Shown here in pieces: positions 57,901-63,560 of a stretch of DNA of 64,000 nucleotides. The notes beneath the pieces were generated by a model, which searched no databases, was not told the DNA's origin, and was given only the letters and a program-made list of their open reading frames with translations. A program made the translations under genes and the position numbers. The DNA comes from Rhinopomastus cyanomelas (lineage: Eukaryota > Chordata > Aves > Bucerotiformes > Rhinopomastidae): the NCBI GenBank assembly GCA_013400115.1, contig VXBP01010342.1, positions 167,892 to 231,891 on the forward strand, written 5' to 3'. How positions within the stretch are numbered: the first letter of the stretch is position 1; each line of letters starts with the position of its first letter.

Positions 57901-60900
57901 AATTGTATTATGTCCTTTACGTTCCAGTTCTCTGTTGTACAAAAAGGCTTTTTAAACATATTAAATAAAGGTAGTTCAAGATAATAATAGAGTGTGCTTC
58001 CTACATGCATTAACTACCTCGGAAAAAGGCATATGTACTAATTAAAGGTAGTGTATGTGAGCTTGAGAGCATGGATCTGTTGTTTCTCTTTAATGAAGTT
58101 ATTTTATTTCAATGCAGGCTTAACTACCTGATAAGATTTGAGGTAGCACAAAAAAGTTAGGTCAAAGATGTAACTTGAAATAACTTTATCAGATGGGGAT
58201 ATTCACATGGTTTATTTTACTAAACTCTGCTTACACAGACTTTTTAGTTTTGTGATACTTACATTTGGTTTCTTAAAAAATAAAAATATACATAAAAATA
58301 TACTAGCTTAGAATTCTCTATGGAATGTTTAGTAGACACTCACTTTTAAAGCACGCTGGAAAGTACTGATGGACAGTAATGCTAGATCTTGTTGCTCCTC
58401 TGCGTAACGCATCAGATAAACATACACAAGCTTTTTTATCTGAAAAGAAAAATGCAATCAGTATCATTATCAGAACTTTCAGAATTCTGTAAAACTGATG
58501 ATTGTATTAGACTGCATATTTTCACTAATACTTTATTCGTTCAAAGAGGAGTCAATATATCACTGGAGTACTCACATGCCTCTGACATGTCTTAAGATTT
58601 ACCACAATTCTTTTAACAGAAATTTCTGAAGTGCTGCAATATTACCTAATTAAAAATACAGTCGGATGAAGTTAATAATGCAAAGCACTGCTTTATATTA
58701 CAAACTAGTAAATAATGACCTGAATAATCTCAGAAGATGACACGTAGCAACTGACCTCCAGAATACTCCTCATGACTTTTTTCTTATGGAAAACAGGTTG
58801 AACTGGAATAGCCTACTATTTCAACAAGTCTATTTTACTTTACCCTGAAACTCAAAATCAATCACTTCAACACATTTAAAATACAACACAATTTCCCGGT
58901 GAAATGTAGTAATTTGCAGTATGTAAACATGACTAAAAGAGTACTTCTAACTATGTCTTGAACAAAAGCTAAGGGTACTAGTTCCACCCTTGCCTGACTA
59001 CAATCATTTAGAAGATGCATTCGATATAACCATAACATAAAGGATGCAATATTCAAAGATTAAGACAACCTCGGTATGATTTGGAGGGAGGAGGGTATTC
59101 AGTTTAGTTCACTTTACCCCCCATCATGGCCACTGTATGCCCAGGAAGCAGTGAAAACATTTTTTACATTTGAGTTTTATATTGACTATTGGGGTTTATA
59201 ATGGAAAATTCTGAAAGCCCCTCAACTACCTCTGTGCTATAATTACTGTCACTATCAGAGGATGTATCTTTGTGCCAATTCTGGTAAAAAGCATAATATT
59301 AAATCACAGAAGGTTACACCACACTAAATTATTTGTTGTTCCTCTACAGACAAGCAGCAATCAACACTGACCACAAGAGGCCTAAGCACTGAATGATGGC
59401 AGTGTGCAAAGAAAGCCTCCTTTCCATGAAACCACTCTGTGACTAGAAATGGAAGCACTTAGAGCTTCGTGACTACACTGTTCTTTTACCATTTACCTTC
59501 ATTCAATGTTAAAATGCTCCTTTCCATAAAACTAATAATAACAGGGCACATTAGGCTTCAGGAAGACAGGCAGATTTGTTTAATTAGTTTATCAATATAA
59601 GCACATCAAACTCCATGAGATATTGACCAAGACTTATTTTTGTTCTATACAACCACTTGTTTACTAGGTCACTTTTTGTATCCTTACCATCAATGACATG
59701 ATACACATTACCAAGTTGAGGTCAGCACGTACTTAGGAAAACAAAATTACAAGGCGCTTCTGTAAACAATGCCATTTGCTTCTCTTAAAATAAACAAATG
59801 TGTTCTCCTGCTTCTTTATCTTCATCTCCTAGTACCGTACCCGAGAATTTGGTCACAATTTTAAAAAAAGACAAAAAGAAAAACACAAAAATACCCCTGT
59901 ACACCAGCCATTTCCGAGCTGAAAGTCACTTGGACACAAAATCATTCAAACAAACAAATATATTTATGCTACTGGATTGCAGCAACCTGTACAGACAGAT
60001 TTCTGTTAGAAATTTTAAAGACAGTGAAAAATGCGGCTAAAACTTCAGAGAACAGAATAAATGGCCTCAGAACCTGACTTTACTCAGAAACTCATAGCTT
60101 CAAAAGCATCCTAAAAAGACCTGAACTATAAAGGTTTCCCAGACCCAGAAGTTCTAACTAGATAACTGTGACTCTGTGATAACGGTAAGTACAGCTACAT
60201 TATGACCTAAACTTGTCATCTAACTAATCTTAATAAAGGCCCATAAAACATAGTATTACCAGGAGCCTTTCACGTTCATGTGACAAAGCCCAGTGAGCAC
60301 ATCCACAAAGGAGCAAAGAGATAAGGGTATTAGAGGAGTGTCTGCAAGTCATACTCTCTCCTAGCTTCTTCCAAGCCCATGACAGGAATCATCAGCCCAG
60401 AGGTGCACAGAGATGTAACAGTAGGAAGGAATCCAAATTTAGGACTCAGAAGAAAAGCTACCACATCAGGTCCCTACCAGGACGACTCGAGGTGTTAAAG
60501 GGTCAAAACCTGAGCACCTTTCAAACTGAAGGGCTTTTCTGCATGCAGGTATAGGAGACACATGAAAAGCACATTTACAATTGCACAAGATTTATCATGG
60601 GACACTTTGAGGAGAAGCCAAAGTCAAGGAGAAGCGAGGGGAATCCATGTGCTTTGGGGAGGAACAAGTGCAGGAAAACAAAAATGAGATTAAAAGGGCT
60701 GGAAACATCTAAAATGTTTGTTAGTTGGTACATCTACCCTGCTGTGCCATGTGCGTGACAAGCAGAATCTACTTTCTAATTAAATTCCTATTTGTAAGTA
60801 TCATCCTTAGTCAGATATTCTCTATTCAGTGTGAAATTGCATGTTTATGTCAGCAGCTACAGTCAGGCCACTGTCTCCATGGGCATCAGCAACTAGAAGG

Positions 60901-63560
60901 ACCATAGTAAGGAGACTTTAGGGTCCAAGAAATTGGAATGGGACCTCAAATCACAAGGGCCTCTCTGTCCATGGGGGCCAGAACCTAAACAAATGAGAGT
61001 CTGGCTGCCAGCGCCTGGCCTTTTACCACGTGCCAGAGGGCCCACAAGCATGGGTGCAAATAACTGAAAAGAATGCAGTATTTTGACACTAAAAGCCTGT
61101 GGTGCCACTGACTGGAATGGGCACAGGTATAACAACGGATGAAGCTGCTCTAGCAAGTTAGTAGGTGAACTGGCCTCAGGAGTCAGGTAAGCGTGTAGGC
61201 ATCTAAGGGCAAGACAACAAAGGGAGTTGGCAATGACACAGAAATTAAGATTCCCATTCATCTGCAAGAGAAACTAGTTAAGATAACTTAAAGCTGTGTG
61301 CAGCCTAGAAAGCCAACTGTACCCAGGGCTCTATCAAGTGTCACCAGCAGGACAAGATGTTATTCTACCTCTCTGCTGTCCAGCGGGGGGTCACAAGGAT
61401 TATTGGAGGGCTGAAGCGCCTCTCCTATCAAGATAGGAATTGCTGTGGCAATTGCAGCTGTCCAGTCCGGAAAACAGAAGTCTCTGTGGGGATCTTACAC
61501 TAGCCTTCCAGTACCTGAATGGCACTTATCATAAAGTAAGGGAGGGACTTTCTATGAGGGACTCCAATGACAGGACAAAGGGAAATGGCTTAAAGCTAAA
61601 AGCAGGCAGATTTAGATTAGATCTTTCGAAGAAATTCCTCACTATGAGGGTGGTGAGGCACTGGAACAGAGAAGTTGTGGATGCCTCCTCTATGGCAGTG
61701 TTCCAAGGCCAGGCTAGACATGGCTCTGGGCAACACCATCTAGTGAGAAATGTCCCTGCCCACTGCAGGGGAGCTGGAACTATCCATCTCACTATCCATC
61801 TGTGTAAAATATGAAAGAAGACACAGGCACGGGAAAAACAACTCTTTGTTCCCCTTAATAATGCAGGTTGAAGAACGTATTTCCAGAAGAGGAGGGAAGA
61901 ACTAAAGCATGTATTCAAATTACTTCTCTTCGTATTTCCAGAAGAGGAGGGAAGAACTAAAGCATGTATTCAAATTACTTCTCTTCTTAGAACTCAGTGC
62001 TTCTACCACTACTTTCAGCATTTTTCCAAAATTATGATCCTGTGCAGTAGGAAGAAACTAATCTAACTGCATGTTTGCTCTGCTTTCCTCAAACTGATGC
62101 TTTTTGGTCACTATTTGGTCCAGAATGACAAAACTACAGATCTTACTTCCATCTAAATCTCATTTGGCAAGTCAGTAGTAACTCTGACACTTCTGTAGAG
62201 CTGTACTGGTACAGAGCATCAGAGTAACATTTTTCTTTATAAATAACTTTGGTTATACAACTTTCAAAGGCAGATGCTGTTTTAGATTTCCTCAAGCCAC
62301 ACAGTAAGCCTGTGGTTTTAAACACAAAAGTTCAAGGCAATCTCCATTTTTTACTTCCTGCTGCTAAATAAAATGGATGGTAAACAGTCTGAAAGAAAAA
62401 CTTATATTTCTGCTGTTGCTTTTATCTACAAAAATCCCGGAAACAATTATTTAAAACATTTTCTTTTAATTAAAAAATCATACAATTTAGTGCAGGTTGA
62501 ATAAATTTAATCAACCAACGTGTCTCAAGAAATTAACTCCTATCACAGATGAATCTGACTTGGGTTCCTCATCAGTTGCTTTTATAAGAAGTTTACATTG
62601 TTCTTATCTGCCACCTCATGTTGTTCTTTTGTACAAAATAAATGAATAAGGGCATATTCCCAAGACGCATGTATGACCTTGCTTTAGTCTTCATGTCTTG
62701 GAAAAGAAAAAGTAACCCAGAGATTTGAAATTGCACTGCATGTCGAGCAAAGAAGTAGTTTTTGCTAAGATTTGTCATATATCCCCCACAACCTACCACA
62801 ATAAGTCACACCTCTCCAAAAGCTTCTGAGATCTGAAAACTACTTTTCTATAATCTGGAATCAAATGTTCATATTAAAACAGCATTGAACAAATTCTCTA
62901 AATTAAATTGTAAGAGAAAGAACATTCCAATAATGTGAAACAAAAATTAATTTTCAACACACTTCATTAGTAGCATCACATTTTGTCTGTTAATGAATTC
63001 ATAGGAAGACTTGTTTAACTAAGCTGGTGATCTCACTCTGCAATCTTAATGCAGAGACACTTGCATAAATATACTACACCATTAGAACAGTGAGAACATT
63101 TTTATCCAACCTTTACCTCCTGCCTTTGATCTGCAATAAAAGTTTTGTCAATACAATGTAGCACAACATATACTTAAACTACTCAAGCAGCAAGACATCT
63201 CAAATACTATGTACCTTTTCTCAGAAGTACCAACACAAATCTCCATAAACTTGCTCTAATCAATCCGTGTTAAAAACTTAACATTATTTTTCATCCATCC
63301 AAATCACCCACTAAGTTTCTTTTATTTACACACATAACTATTACTATAATGCCACTGAAATGAAATCCGAAAAATTCTGTTAAAATATCACTGTAGATTT
63401 TAAGATTTATGTTGAGTTCAGATACAATTAACATTTCCATAAATTAATCTGCTGTAACAGGATAGTCAATAAGATATAAAAGTACCTCAATGTTTTTACT
63501 GGCAACATTCTTCACAACAGCAGGAAACAGCTCAGAAGCATTTTTTCCCTTTGCAATCAT
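797..63560 (-). CDS. AP3B1: AP3B1, AP-3 complex subunit beta-1 (partial, 15 coding exons)
   Basis: This is the main gene of the window. It encodes the large beta-3A subunit of the heterotetrameric AP-3 adaptor (delta, beta-3, mu-3, sigma-3), which sorts membrane cargo from endosomes/TGN to lysosomes and lysosome-related organelles such as melanosomes and platelet dense granules; loss in humans causes Hermansky-Pudlak syndrome type 2. Translating the exons on the minus strand gives one continuous frame of 1,767 nt (589 codons) covering most of the helical adaptin N-terminal trunk, up to the start of the hinge. The neuronal paralogue AP3B2 is less likely: I read NITVPVARAS, SIQRKGMFEPY and NRDEIVVAES, which fit beta-3A as I recall it. 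All junctions agree in phase (AG|T Ser, CG|G Arg, G|AA Glu, G|AT Asp). The N-terminal ~68 residues and the acidic/serine-rich hinge plus ear are outside the window. Residue numbers in the exon entries follow the human protein from memory and are approximate. Confidence 0.96.
928..1864 (-). other. AP3B1 intron (937 bp)
   Basis: GT-AG intron between the SPFKG exon and the DRDHFQ exon. It contains the poly-pyrimidine run next to the acceptor and otherwise nothing recognisable. Confidence 0.85.
1865..2051 (-). CDS. AP3B1: AP3B1 coding exon, about residues 552-613
   Basis: 187 bp, phase 0 in and phase 1 out. It begins TKLLTQYVLNLGKYDQSYDI, continues RDRTRFIRQLIVPNEKSGAL and ends KPAPLLESPFK plus G of a split Asp. 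The YD..YDIRDR.RF.R block is diagnostic of beta adaptins. Acceptor ttccacag, donor gtacaa-type gtac. Confidence 0.97.
3203..3743 (-). repeat. CR1 LINE fragment, minus strand
   Basis: Starts with atcatagaatagcttgggtt, the reverse complement of a CR1 3' tip, and reads back through the C-terminal coding region (ggaggacttc, ctccaacagtttcatg) to about 3743. Sense relative to AP3B1. It is more diverged than the plus-strand piece that follows. Confidence 0.85.
3744..4066 (+). repeat. CR1 LINE 3' fragment
   Basis: 5'-truncated plus-strand copy covering the last ~65 codons of ORF2 (SCSDRMRGNGCKLEHRRFHI, NFFTVRVTEHWNRLP), the 3' UTR (gtgacttggtctaggtgatc) and the tip ctatgattctatga. It starts where the minus-strand CR1 ends, giving a 5'-to-5' pair. 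Confidence 0.92.
4326..4364 (+). repeat. CR1 3' tip remnant
   Basis: Short plus-strand relic reading agatctttcaaggtcccct and ending atgattctgtga, the last ~40 bp of a CR1. Confidence 0.65.
4598..4774 (-). CDS. AP3B1: AP3B1 coding exon, about residues 493-551
   Basis: 177 bp, phase 0 in and out, 59 codons. It starts VPVARASILWLIGEYCERVP and ends LGAKLYLTNSKQ. WLIGEY and APDVLRK are conserved adaptin motifs. Acceptor ttag before GTTCCA, donor gtaagc. NITVPVARAS across the junction favours beta-3A; the beta-3B paralogue has a different residue run here as I recall it. Confidence 0.97.
6917..6969. other. Assembly gap (53 N)
   Basis: A run of 53 undetermined bases inside the intron; no feature can be called. 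Confidence 1.
9304..9454 (+). repeat. CR1 LINE 3' end
   Basis: Starts at ttgtggagtctccttctctg and includes gtgacttggtctaggtgatc, gactagatgatctttcaagg and a tip gattctacgattctgtga. Only the last few ORF2 codons and the 3' UTR are kept. Confidence 0.92.
10585..10665 (+). repeat. CR1 3' tip remnant
   Basis: Contains ggttggaatagatggccttt, aaggtcccttccag and three degenerate copies of the attctgtga tip unit. About 80 bp of a CR1 3' UTR. Confidence 0.85.
12114..12223 (-). CDS. AP3B1: AP3B1 coding exon, about residues 456-492
   Basis: 110 bp, phase 1 in and phase 0 out. It completes Glu and encodes IVVAESVVVIKKLLQTQPAR, then HGEIIKHMAKLLDNIT. VVAESVVVIKKLLQ is a strongly conserved beta-adaptin block. 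Acceptor cttacag, donor gtgagt. Confidence 0.96.
12224..15960 (-). other. AP3B1 intron (3.7 kb)
   Basis: GT-AG intron. It holds an A/C-rich stretch at about 14495-14533. I recognise no transposon and no RNA gene. Confidence 0.85.
15961..16093 (-). CDS. AP3B1: AP3B1 coding exon, about residues 412-455
   Basis: 133 bp, phase 0 in and phase 1 out. It encodes TYVKSQDKQFAAAAIQAIGR, then CATNITEVTDTCLNGL, VYLLSNRD and the first G of Glu. IGRCA and CLNGL are conserved adaptin positions. Acceptor tttcttag, donor gtaagt. Confidence 0.96.
16094..16798 (-). other. AP3B1 intron (705 bp)
   Basis: GT-AG intron with the uncommon donor gtttgt. Nothing else recognisable. Confidence 0.85.
16799..16861 (-). 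CDS. AP3B1: AP3B1 coding exon, about residues 391-411
   Basis: 63 bp, phase 0 in and out. It encodes LEVLTNLANETNISTLLREF plus Q. Acceptor cttgtag; the donor gtttgt has an uncommon T at +3, so this is the weakest-looking 5' splice site of the gene. It joins KTLK|LEVLT upstream and REFQ|TYVKS downstream, as in other AP beta subunits. Confidence 0.95.
16862..19203 (-). other. AP3B1 intron (2.3 kb)
   Basis: GT-AG intron. It contains a perfect 11-bp hairpin at 18981-19006. No CR1 recognised. Confidence 0.85.
18981..19006. repeat. Perfect short inverted repeat (hairpin)
   Basis: Arms tactgtggact (18981-18991) and agtccacagta (18996-19006) are exact reverse complements with a 4-nt loop gtgt. The bases just before it (ctgtacagtactg) are also palindromic. 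TA lies at both outer ends. Could be a chance structure or a relic of a small DNA transposon. Confidence 0.7.
19204..19275 (-). CDS. AP3B1: AP3B1 coding exon, about residues 367-390
   Basis: 72 bp, phase 0 in and out. It encodes GMFEPYLKSFYVRSTDPTMV and KTLK, the conserved FEPYLKSFYVR..DP motif of AP beta subunits. Acceptor ttttcag, donor gtaagt. Confidence 0.96.
19276..19354 (-). other. Very short AP3B1 intron (79 bp)
   Basis: 79-bp GT-AG intron between the EVQYI and GMFEPY exons, by far the shortest in the window. Confidence 0.93.
19355..19409 (-). CDS. AP3B1: AP3B1 coding exon, about residues 349-366
   Basis: 55 bp, the smallest coding exon here. It supplies the last base of Arg, then EVQYIVLQNIATMSIQRK. 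Acceptor attccag, donor gtatat. Only a 79-bp intron separates it from the next exon. SIQRK supports beta-3A over beta-3B, which I recall as SIKRR. Confidence 0.95.
21311..21760 (+). repeat. CR1 LINE 3' fragment
   Basis: Plus-strand copy running from the ERVQ-like end of ORF2 (ttggagtgaatccagcaggg) through ctgttcagcctggagaaaag and gcacttcctcac to the tip taattccgtgattctgtga. Decayed by frameshifts. Confidence 0.88.
21764..22009 (+). repeat. CR1 LINE 3' fragment, tandem to the previous one
   Basis: Starts at tttcaagctaaaagggtaga, reads through gaacaggttgcccagggaga and ggtgagggtggacagggctc, and ends at a degenerate tip gatactatga. A second, different CR1 subtype lying directly behind the 21311-21760 copy. 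Confidence 0.87.
22447..22668 (+). repeat. CR1 LINE 3' fragment
   Basis: Shares gtggaggtttagactgga and the gaggtggt..tgttgct layout with the fragment at 1-361 and ends atgattccgtgac. Old copy of the same subtype. Confidence 0.75.
22851..22948 (-). CDS. AP3B1: AP3B1 coding exon, about residues 316-348
   Basis: 98 bp, phase 0 in and phase 2 out. It encodes VVMAVAQLYWHLAPKSEAG, then IISKSLVRLLRSN plus CG of a split Arg. Acceptor cttcaag, donor gtaggt. The Arg codon is completed by G at 19409. Confidence 0.96.
22949..25097 (-). other. AP3B1 intron (2.1 kb)
   Basis: GT-AG intron containing one internally deleted CR1 (23908-24615). The 22949-23907 part shows nothing recognisable. Confidence 0.85.
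23908..24615 (+). repeat. CR1 LINE fragment with an internal deletion
   Basis: Begins with the RT motif-A region (atggatgtcatctatctgga, KAF-type aaggcctttgaac), continues to the SGVPQ.VLGP region (tggtgtcccacagtggtttg), then jumps straight to DRLEHVQRRA and on to the C-terminus (24092-24535 is open: EKRKLQRVLLLTYQYV, SNGFKLRKARFRLDISKKFF). The stretch with the FADD motif and its flanks is missing. Ends with attctacgattct. Confidence 0.9.
25098..25259 (-). CDS. AP3B1: AP3B1 coding exon, about residues 262-315, acidic loop
   Basis: 162 bp, phase 0 in and out, 54 codons. It opens with an acidic linker (EDAVADEYSENNFYESDEEQ), continues with a lysine-rich run, then the conserved DPDHRLLLRNTKPLLQSRNAA. 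The acidic/lysine-rich part is the variable insert in the middle of the beta-3 trunk; the human beta-3A insert differs in sequence as I recall it. The FYESDEEQ stretch holds a casein-kinase-2-like serine (S followed by acidic residues); that it is phosphorylated is inference. The donor is gtatga after GCT, a weak -1 base. Confidence 0.96.
25477..25532 (-). repeat. CR1 3' tip remnant, minus strand
   Basis: Reverse complement of a CR1 3' end: atcatagggttatagaatca, ggacctcgaaagatcatcta. About 55 bp. Confidence 0.85.
29748..29761. repeat. (CA)n microsatellite, short
   Basis: Seven CA units in a row, 14 bp. Confidence 0.8.
29876..31695 (+). mobile_element. CR1 LINE, 5'-truncated decayed ORF2 plus 3' end
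   Basis: Starts in the linker before the RT domain (29881-30420 open: LNLAREVKGNRKGFFKY, then VGPLLNKMSALVTEN, EKADIVNTFFAS). The RT follows in broken frames: VDFSKAFDTV near 30593, NWLQ near 30690, a disabled VPQ..VLGP near 30765, then the VRPHLEY region near 31200 and NFFTVSVTEH near 31520, ending at a degenerate 3' tip about 31695. It has in-frame stops and small indels, so it is inactive. Its second half is repeated exactly at 31821-32963. Confidence 0.93.
30677..31819. repeat. Exact 1,143-bp direct duplication, copy 1
   Basis: This stretch (the RT/C-terminal half of the CR1 plus 124 bp of non-CR1 flank) recurs at an offset of exactly 1,144. Corresponding open frames on both strands have the same lengths and translations in the two copies. 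It ends at the N at 31820. Confidence 0.95.
31820..31820. other. Single-N join
   Basis: One undetermined base exactly between the two 1,143-bp copies. It marks an assembly join. Confidence 0.95.
31821..32963. repeat. Exact 1,143-bp direct duplication, copy 2
   Basis: Identical, as far as I compared, to 30677-31819. It contains the same 5'-clipped CR1 half (plus strand, to about 32839) and the same non-CR1 flank, including gtttattgtatattctcctc. It continues into new intron sequence after 32963. Confidence 0.95.
33042..33220 (-). repeat. CR1 LINE 3' fragment, minus strand
   Basis: Reverse complement of a young-type CR1 end: atcatagaatcattagggat, agatcatctagtccaatccc, gaccaagtcacacgggaaca, ggagactccacaactcctct. 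The C-terminal ORF2 codons are at its far end. Confidence 0.93.
36424..36624 (+). repeat. CR1 LINE 3' fragment, degenerate
   Basis: Matches the CR1 C-terminal coding layout (gcctataagtatctaaaagg, aggtgtcaggatgatggga) with a shortened 3' UTR (atgatctcaagacctccttt) and tip cattctatga followed by a T run. Confidence 0.75.
39164..39222 (-). other. Exon-like segment in the largest AP3B1 intron (uncertain)
   Basis: 59 bp bounded on the minus strand by tatcttacag and AAG|gtaacc. One frame is open (VIGVDFVQFIGIP onward), but the phase-0 frame demanded by the flanking exons hits TGA at the second codon. If spliced in it would act as a frame-disrupting exon. It may be pure chance. Confidence 0.15.
39592..39692 (+). 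repeat. CR1 3' UTR fragment
   Basis: Contains atgttcctgtgtgacttggt, ctaggtgatcctgctctggc, gatgatctttcgagg and the tip gattctatga. About 100 bp, little diverged from the young copies in this window. Confidence 0.92.
40098..40277 (-). CDS. AP3B1: AP3B1 coding exon, about residues 202-261
   Basis: 180 bp, phase 0 in and out, 60 codons. It starts LVAGSVVMAFEEVCPDRI and ends RTQFVSPWK. It contains the conserved adaptin signatures NYRKLCNLLVDVEEWGQ and IHMLTRYAR. Acceptor tttctag, donor gtaagt. The next coding exon is nearly 15 kb downstream, across the largest intron in the window. Confidence 0.97.
40278..48420 (-). other. AP3B1 intron (8.1 kb)
   Basis: GT-AG intron, notably free of CR1. It holds an AT-rich, regulatory-looking stretch at about 41270-41560 and a small repeat cluster at 47252-47350. 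A 162-codon open frame at 40452-40940 (minus) has no recognisable domain. Confidence 0.85.
47252..47350. repeat. Local repeat cluster, taagttaat units and inverted arms
   Basis: The word gtcatttacc followed by gtaagcaata or atgagcaata occurs at 47252 and 47331. Between them the unit taagttaat occurs three times (near 47283, 47297 and 47311), and attaccattaactt is close to the reverse complement of aatggtaagttaat. It could fold into a stem; probably local slippage duplication. Confidence 0.7.
48421..48487 (-). CDS. AP3B1: AP3B1 coding exon, about residues 179-201
   Basis: 67 bp, phase 2 in and phase 0 out. It supplies the last base of the split Ser, then LDPEQKEMLIEVIEKLLKDR and ST. Acceptor ctttcag, donor gtaaga. 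The small exon fits exactly between KLYS and LVAGSVV. Part of the trunk solenoid. Confidence 0.95.
49868..50586 (-). repeat. CR1 LINE fragment, minus strand
   Basis: Starts with the inverted tip (atcatagaatcacagaatca) and reads on the minus strand as the C-terminal third of ORF2: KCRVLHLGKNN, SVGERELRVLLDSRMTMSQH, VSRSRGVLLPLYPALVRPHL, then after a frame change EHLPYEERLRELGLFSLEKR and NTRRNFFTVRVTEHWNRLP. Sense to AP3B1. Frameshifted but little diverged. Confidence 0.93.
50587..51616. other. Unclassified stretch between two divergent CR1s
   Basis: About 1 kb with a base mix richer in GC than typical intron here (for example gaactgggatccagaagtct, gaccgacctacagagccatc). It has an aataaa word near 50860 and tataacc near 50930, which is LTR-like, but I found no matching ends or target-site duplication. 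It could be an old repeat; I do not recognise it. Confidence 0.3.
51617..52961 (+). mobile_element. Young CR1 LINE: 5'-truncated ORF2 (RT domain) and intact 3' end
   Basis: Plus-strand copy with a 421-codon open frame at 51584-52849, the longest in the window. Residues, counted in that frame: QHGFTKGKSCLTNL (44-57), motif A YLDLRKAFDTV with the acidic D79, SGVPQGSVLGP (134-144), FADD active-site motif (165-168), then VGERDLGVLVDNKM, VRPHLEYCVQFWAPQYKRD, LERVQRRATKMI and the C-terminal NFFTVRVTEHWNRLP. This part is the retrotransposon reverse transcriptase that copies CR1 RNA into DNA at a nicked site. The endonuclease domain and the RT N-terminus are missing (5' truncation), so it cannot move alone. 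A TGA at 52847-52849 replaces an expected sense codon about nine residues before the usual end. It ends with a perfect tip, attctatgattctatga. Confidence 0.95.
52971..53058 (-). repeat. CR1 3' tip, minus strand, inverted against the young CR1
   Basis: Reads tcatagaatcatagaatcac, ggattggaagggagctcgaa, catctagtccaatccacctg and tgcaacagcag: the reverse complement of the 3' UTR of the copy just upstream. Only nine bases (T-rich) separate the two tips. Confidence 0.93.
53320..53334. other. Assembly gap (15 N)
   Basis: Fifteen undetermined bases in the intron. Confidence 1.
54155..54250. repeat. Unclassified dispersed repeat, copy A
   Basis: Shares with 60590-60690 the order: tttat.., ggagaa..aagccaa, aaggagaag/aaggaaaggga, gatttt/gcttt then gggaggaacaagcac/gtgcag. 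I do not recognise the family. Confidence 0.45.
54553..54713 (-). CDS. AP3B1: AP3B1 coding exon, about residues 126-178
   Basis: 161 bp, phase 0 in and phase 2 out. It encodes DPNQLIRASALRVL, then IRVPIIVPIMMLAIKEA, then SPYVRKNAAHAIQKLY plus AG of a split Ser codon. DPN..IRA.ALR and PYVRK.AA.A are hallmark adaptin N-terminal repeat motifs shared by AP beta subunits. Acceptor ccttag, donor gtaagt. The split Ser is completed by T at 48487. Confidence 0.97.
54714..58343 (-). other. AP3B1 intron (3.6 kb)
   Basis: GT-AG intron. The 54714-56134 part shows nothing recognisable; 56135-57911 is a decayed CR1; the remainder is plain. Confidence 0.85.
56135..57911 (+). mobile_element. CR1 LINE of an older subtype, decayed ORF2 and 3' end
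   Basis: Plus-strand, 5'-truncated. It begins in the pre-RT linker (NYEEKAEIFNDAFASI), then HKYTGPDGNHPRVLMEL, a frameshift, the RT core in 56591-56992 (DSQHGFMKGRSCLTNLISFY, VYLDFDTAFDSISHGVLLEK, SGVPQGSVLGP, then TADDI as the decayed FADD site), further frameshifts and VRPHLEYCVQLWATHYKKN near 57340, GNGLKL-like text near 57620 and a 3' UTR with a TTG microsatellite (57829-57845). Ends ggaggtcctttctaaccagg plus a weak tip. Clearly inactive. The subtype differs from the young copies. Confidence 0.92.
58344..58439 (-). CDS. AP3B1: AP3B1 coding exon, about residues 94-125
   Basis: 96 bp, phase 0 in and out, 32 codons. It begins IKKLVYVYLM and ends STFQRALK. The YVYL and RYAEEQQDLALLS stretch is the highly conserved early adaptin trunk seen across beta subunits. 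Acceptor ttttcag, donor gtgagt. It joins in frame to the 54713 exon (LK|DPNQ). Confidence 0.96.
60590..60690. repeat. Unclassified dispersed repeat, copy B
   Basis: Contains gatttatcatgggacacttt, ggagaagccaaagtcaagga and gctttggggaggaacaagtg, in the same order as the copy near 54155-54250. Same orientation in the window. Family unknown. Confidence 0.45.
61305..61790 (+). repeat. CR1 LINE fragment, degenerate
   Basis: Plus-strand. Recognisable as the CR1 region from the conserved Cys/Ile stretch (cccagggctctatcaagtgt, caccagcagg) through tctacctctctgctgtccag, ggtcacaagg, the LSPENRSLCGDLTLAFQYL-like frame (61440-61814) and GNGLKLKAGRFRLDLSKKFL, to a clipped 3' end. No proper tip remains. Confidence 0.85.
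61877..61986. repeat. 55-bp perfect tandem duplication
   Basis: Two identical 55-bp units, 61877-61931 and 61932-61986, each starting gtatttccagaagaggaggg. No mismatch between the units. Confidence 0.95.
63486..63560 (-). CDS. AP3B1: AP3B1 coding exon, about residues 69-93
   Basis: 75 bp, phase 0 in and out. It encodes 25 residues starting MIAKGKNASELF and ending SKNIE, part of the first helical repeats of the adaptin trunk. On the minus strand the acceptor is tttgtttag at 63561 and the donor is gtactt at 63485. It is the most 5' AP3B1 exon visible; the preceding exon(s) with the start codon must lie beyond 64000, unless the exon-like segment at 63751-63831 is used. Confidence 0.95.

Larger units (their letters stand above)
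58440..63485 (-). other. AP3B1 intron (5.0 kb)
   Basis: GT-AG intron. It contains one copy of the unclassified repeat (60590-60690), a degenerate CR1 (61305-61790) and a 55-bp tandem duplication (61877-61986). The 60270-61270 section is richer in GC than its surroundings, but I cannot assign it. The remainder shows nothing. Confidence 0.85.

Noticed and set aside
60893..61267. Open frame on the minus strand, 124 codons, in a GC-richer patch
   Set aside because: No domain recognised, with no exon signals that fit AP3B1. The patch may be old repeat, so no gene is called.
797..63560. AP3B2 as the identity of the gene
   Set aside because: Residues at several informative sites (SIQRKG, NRDEIVV, NITVPVARAS) fit beta-3A better than beta-3B as I recall both.
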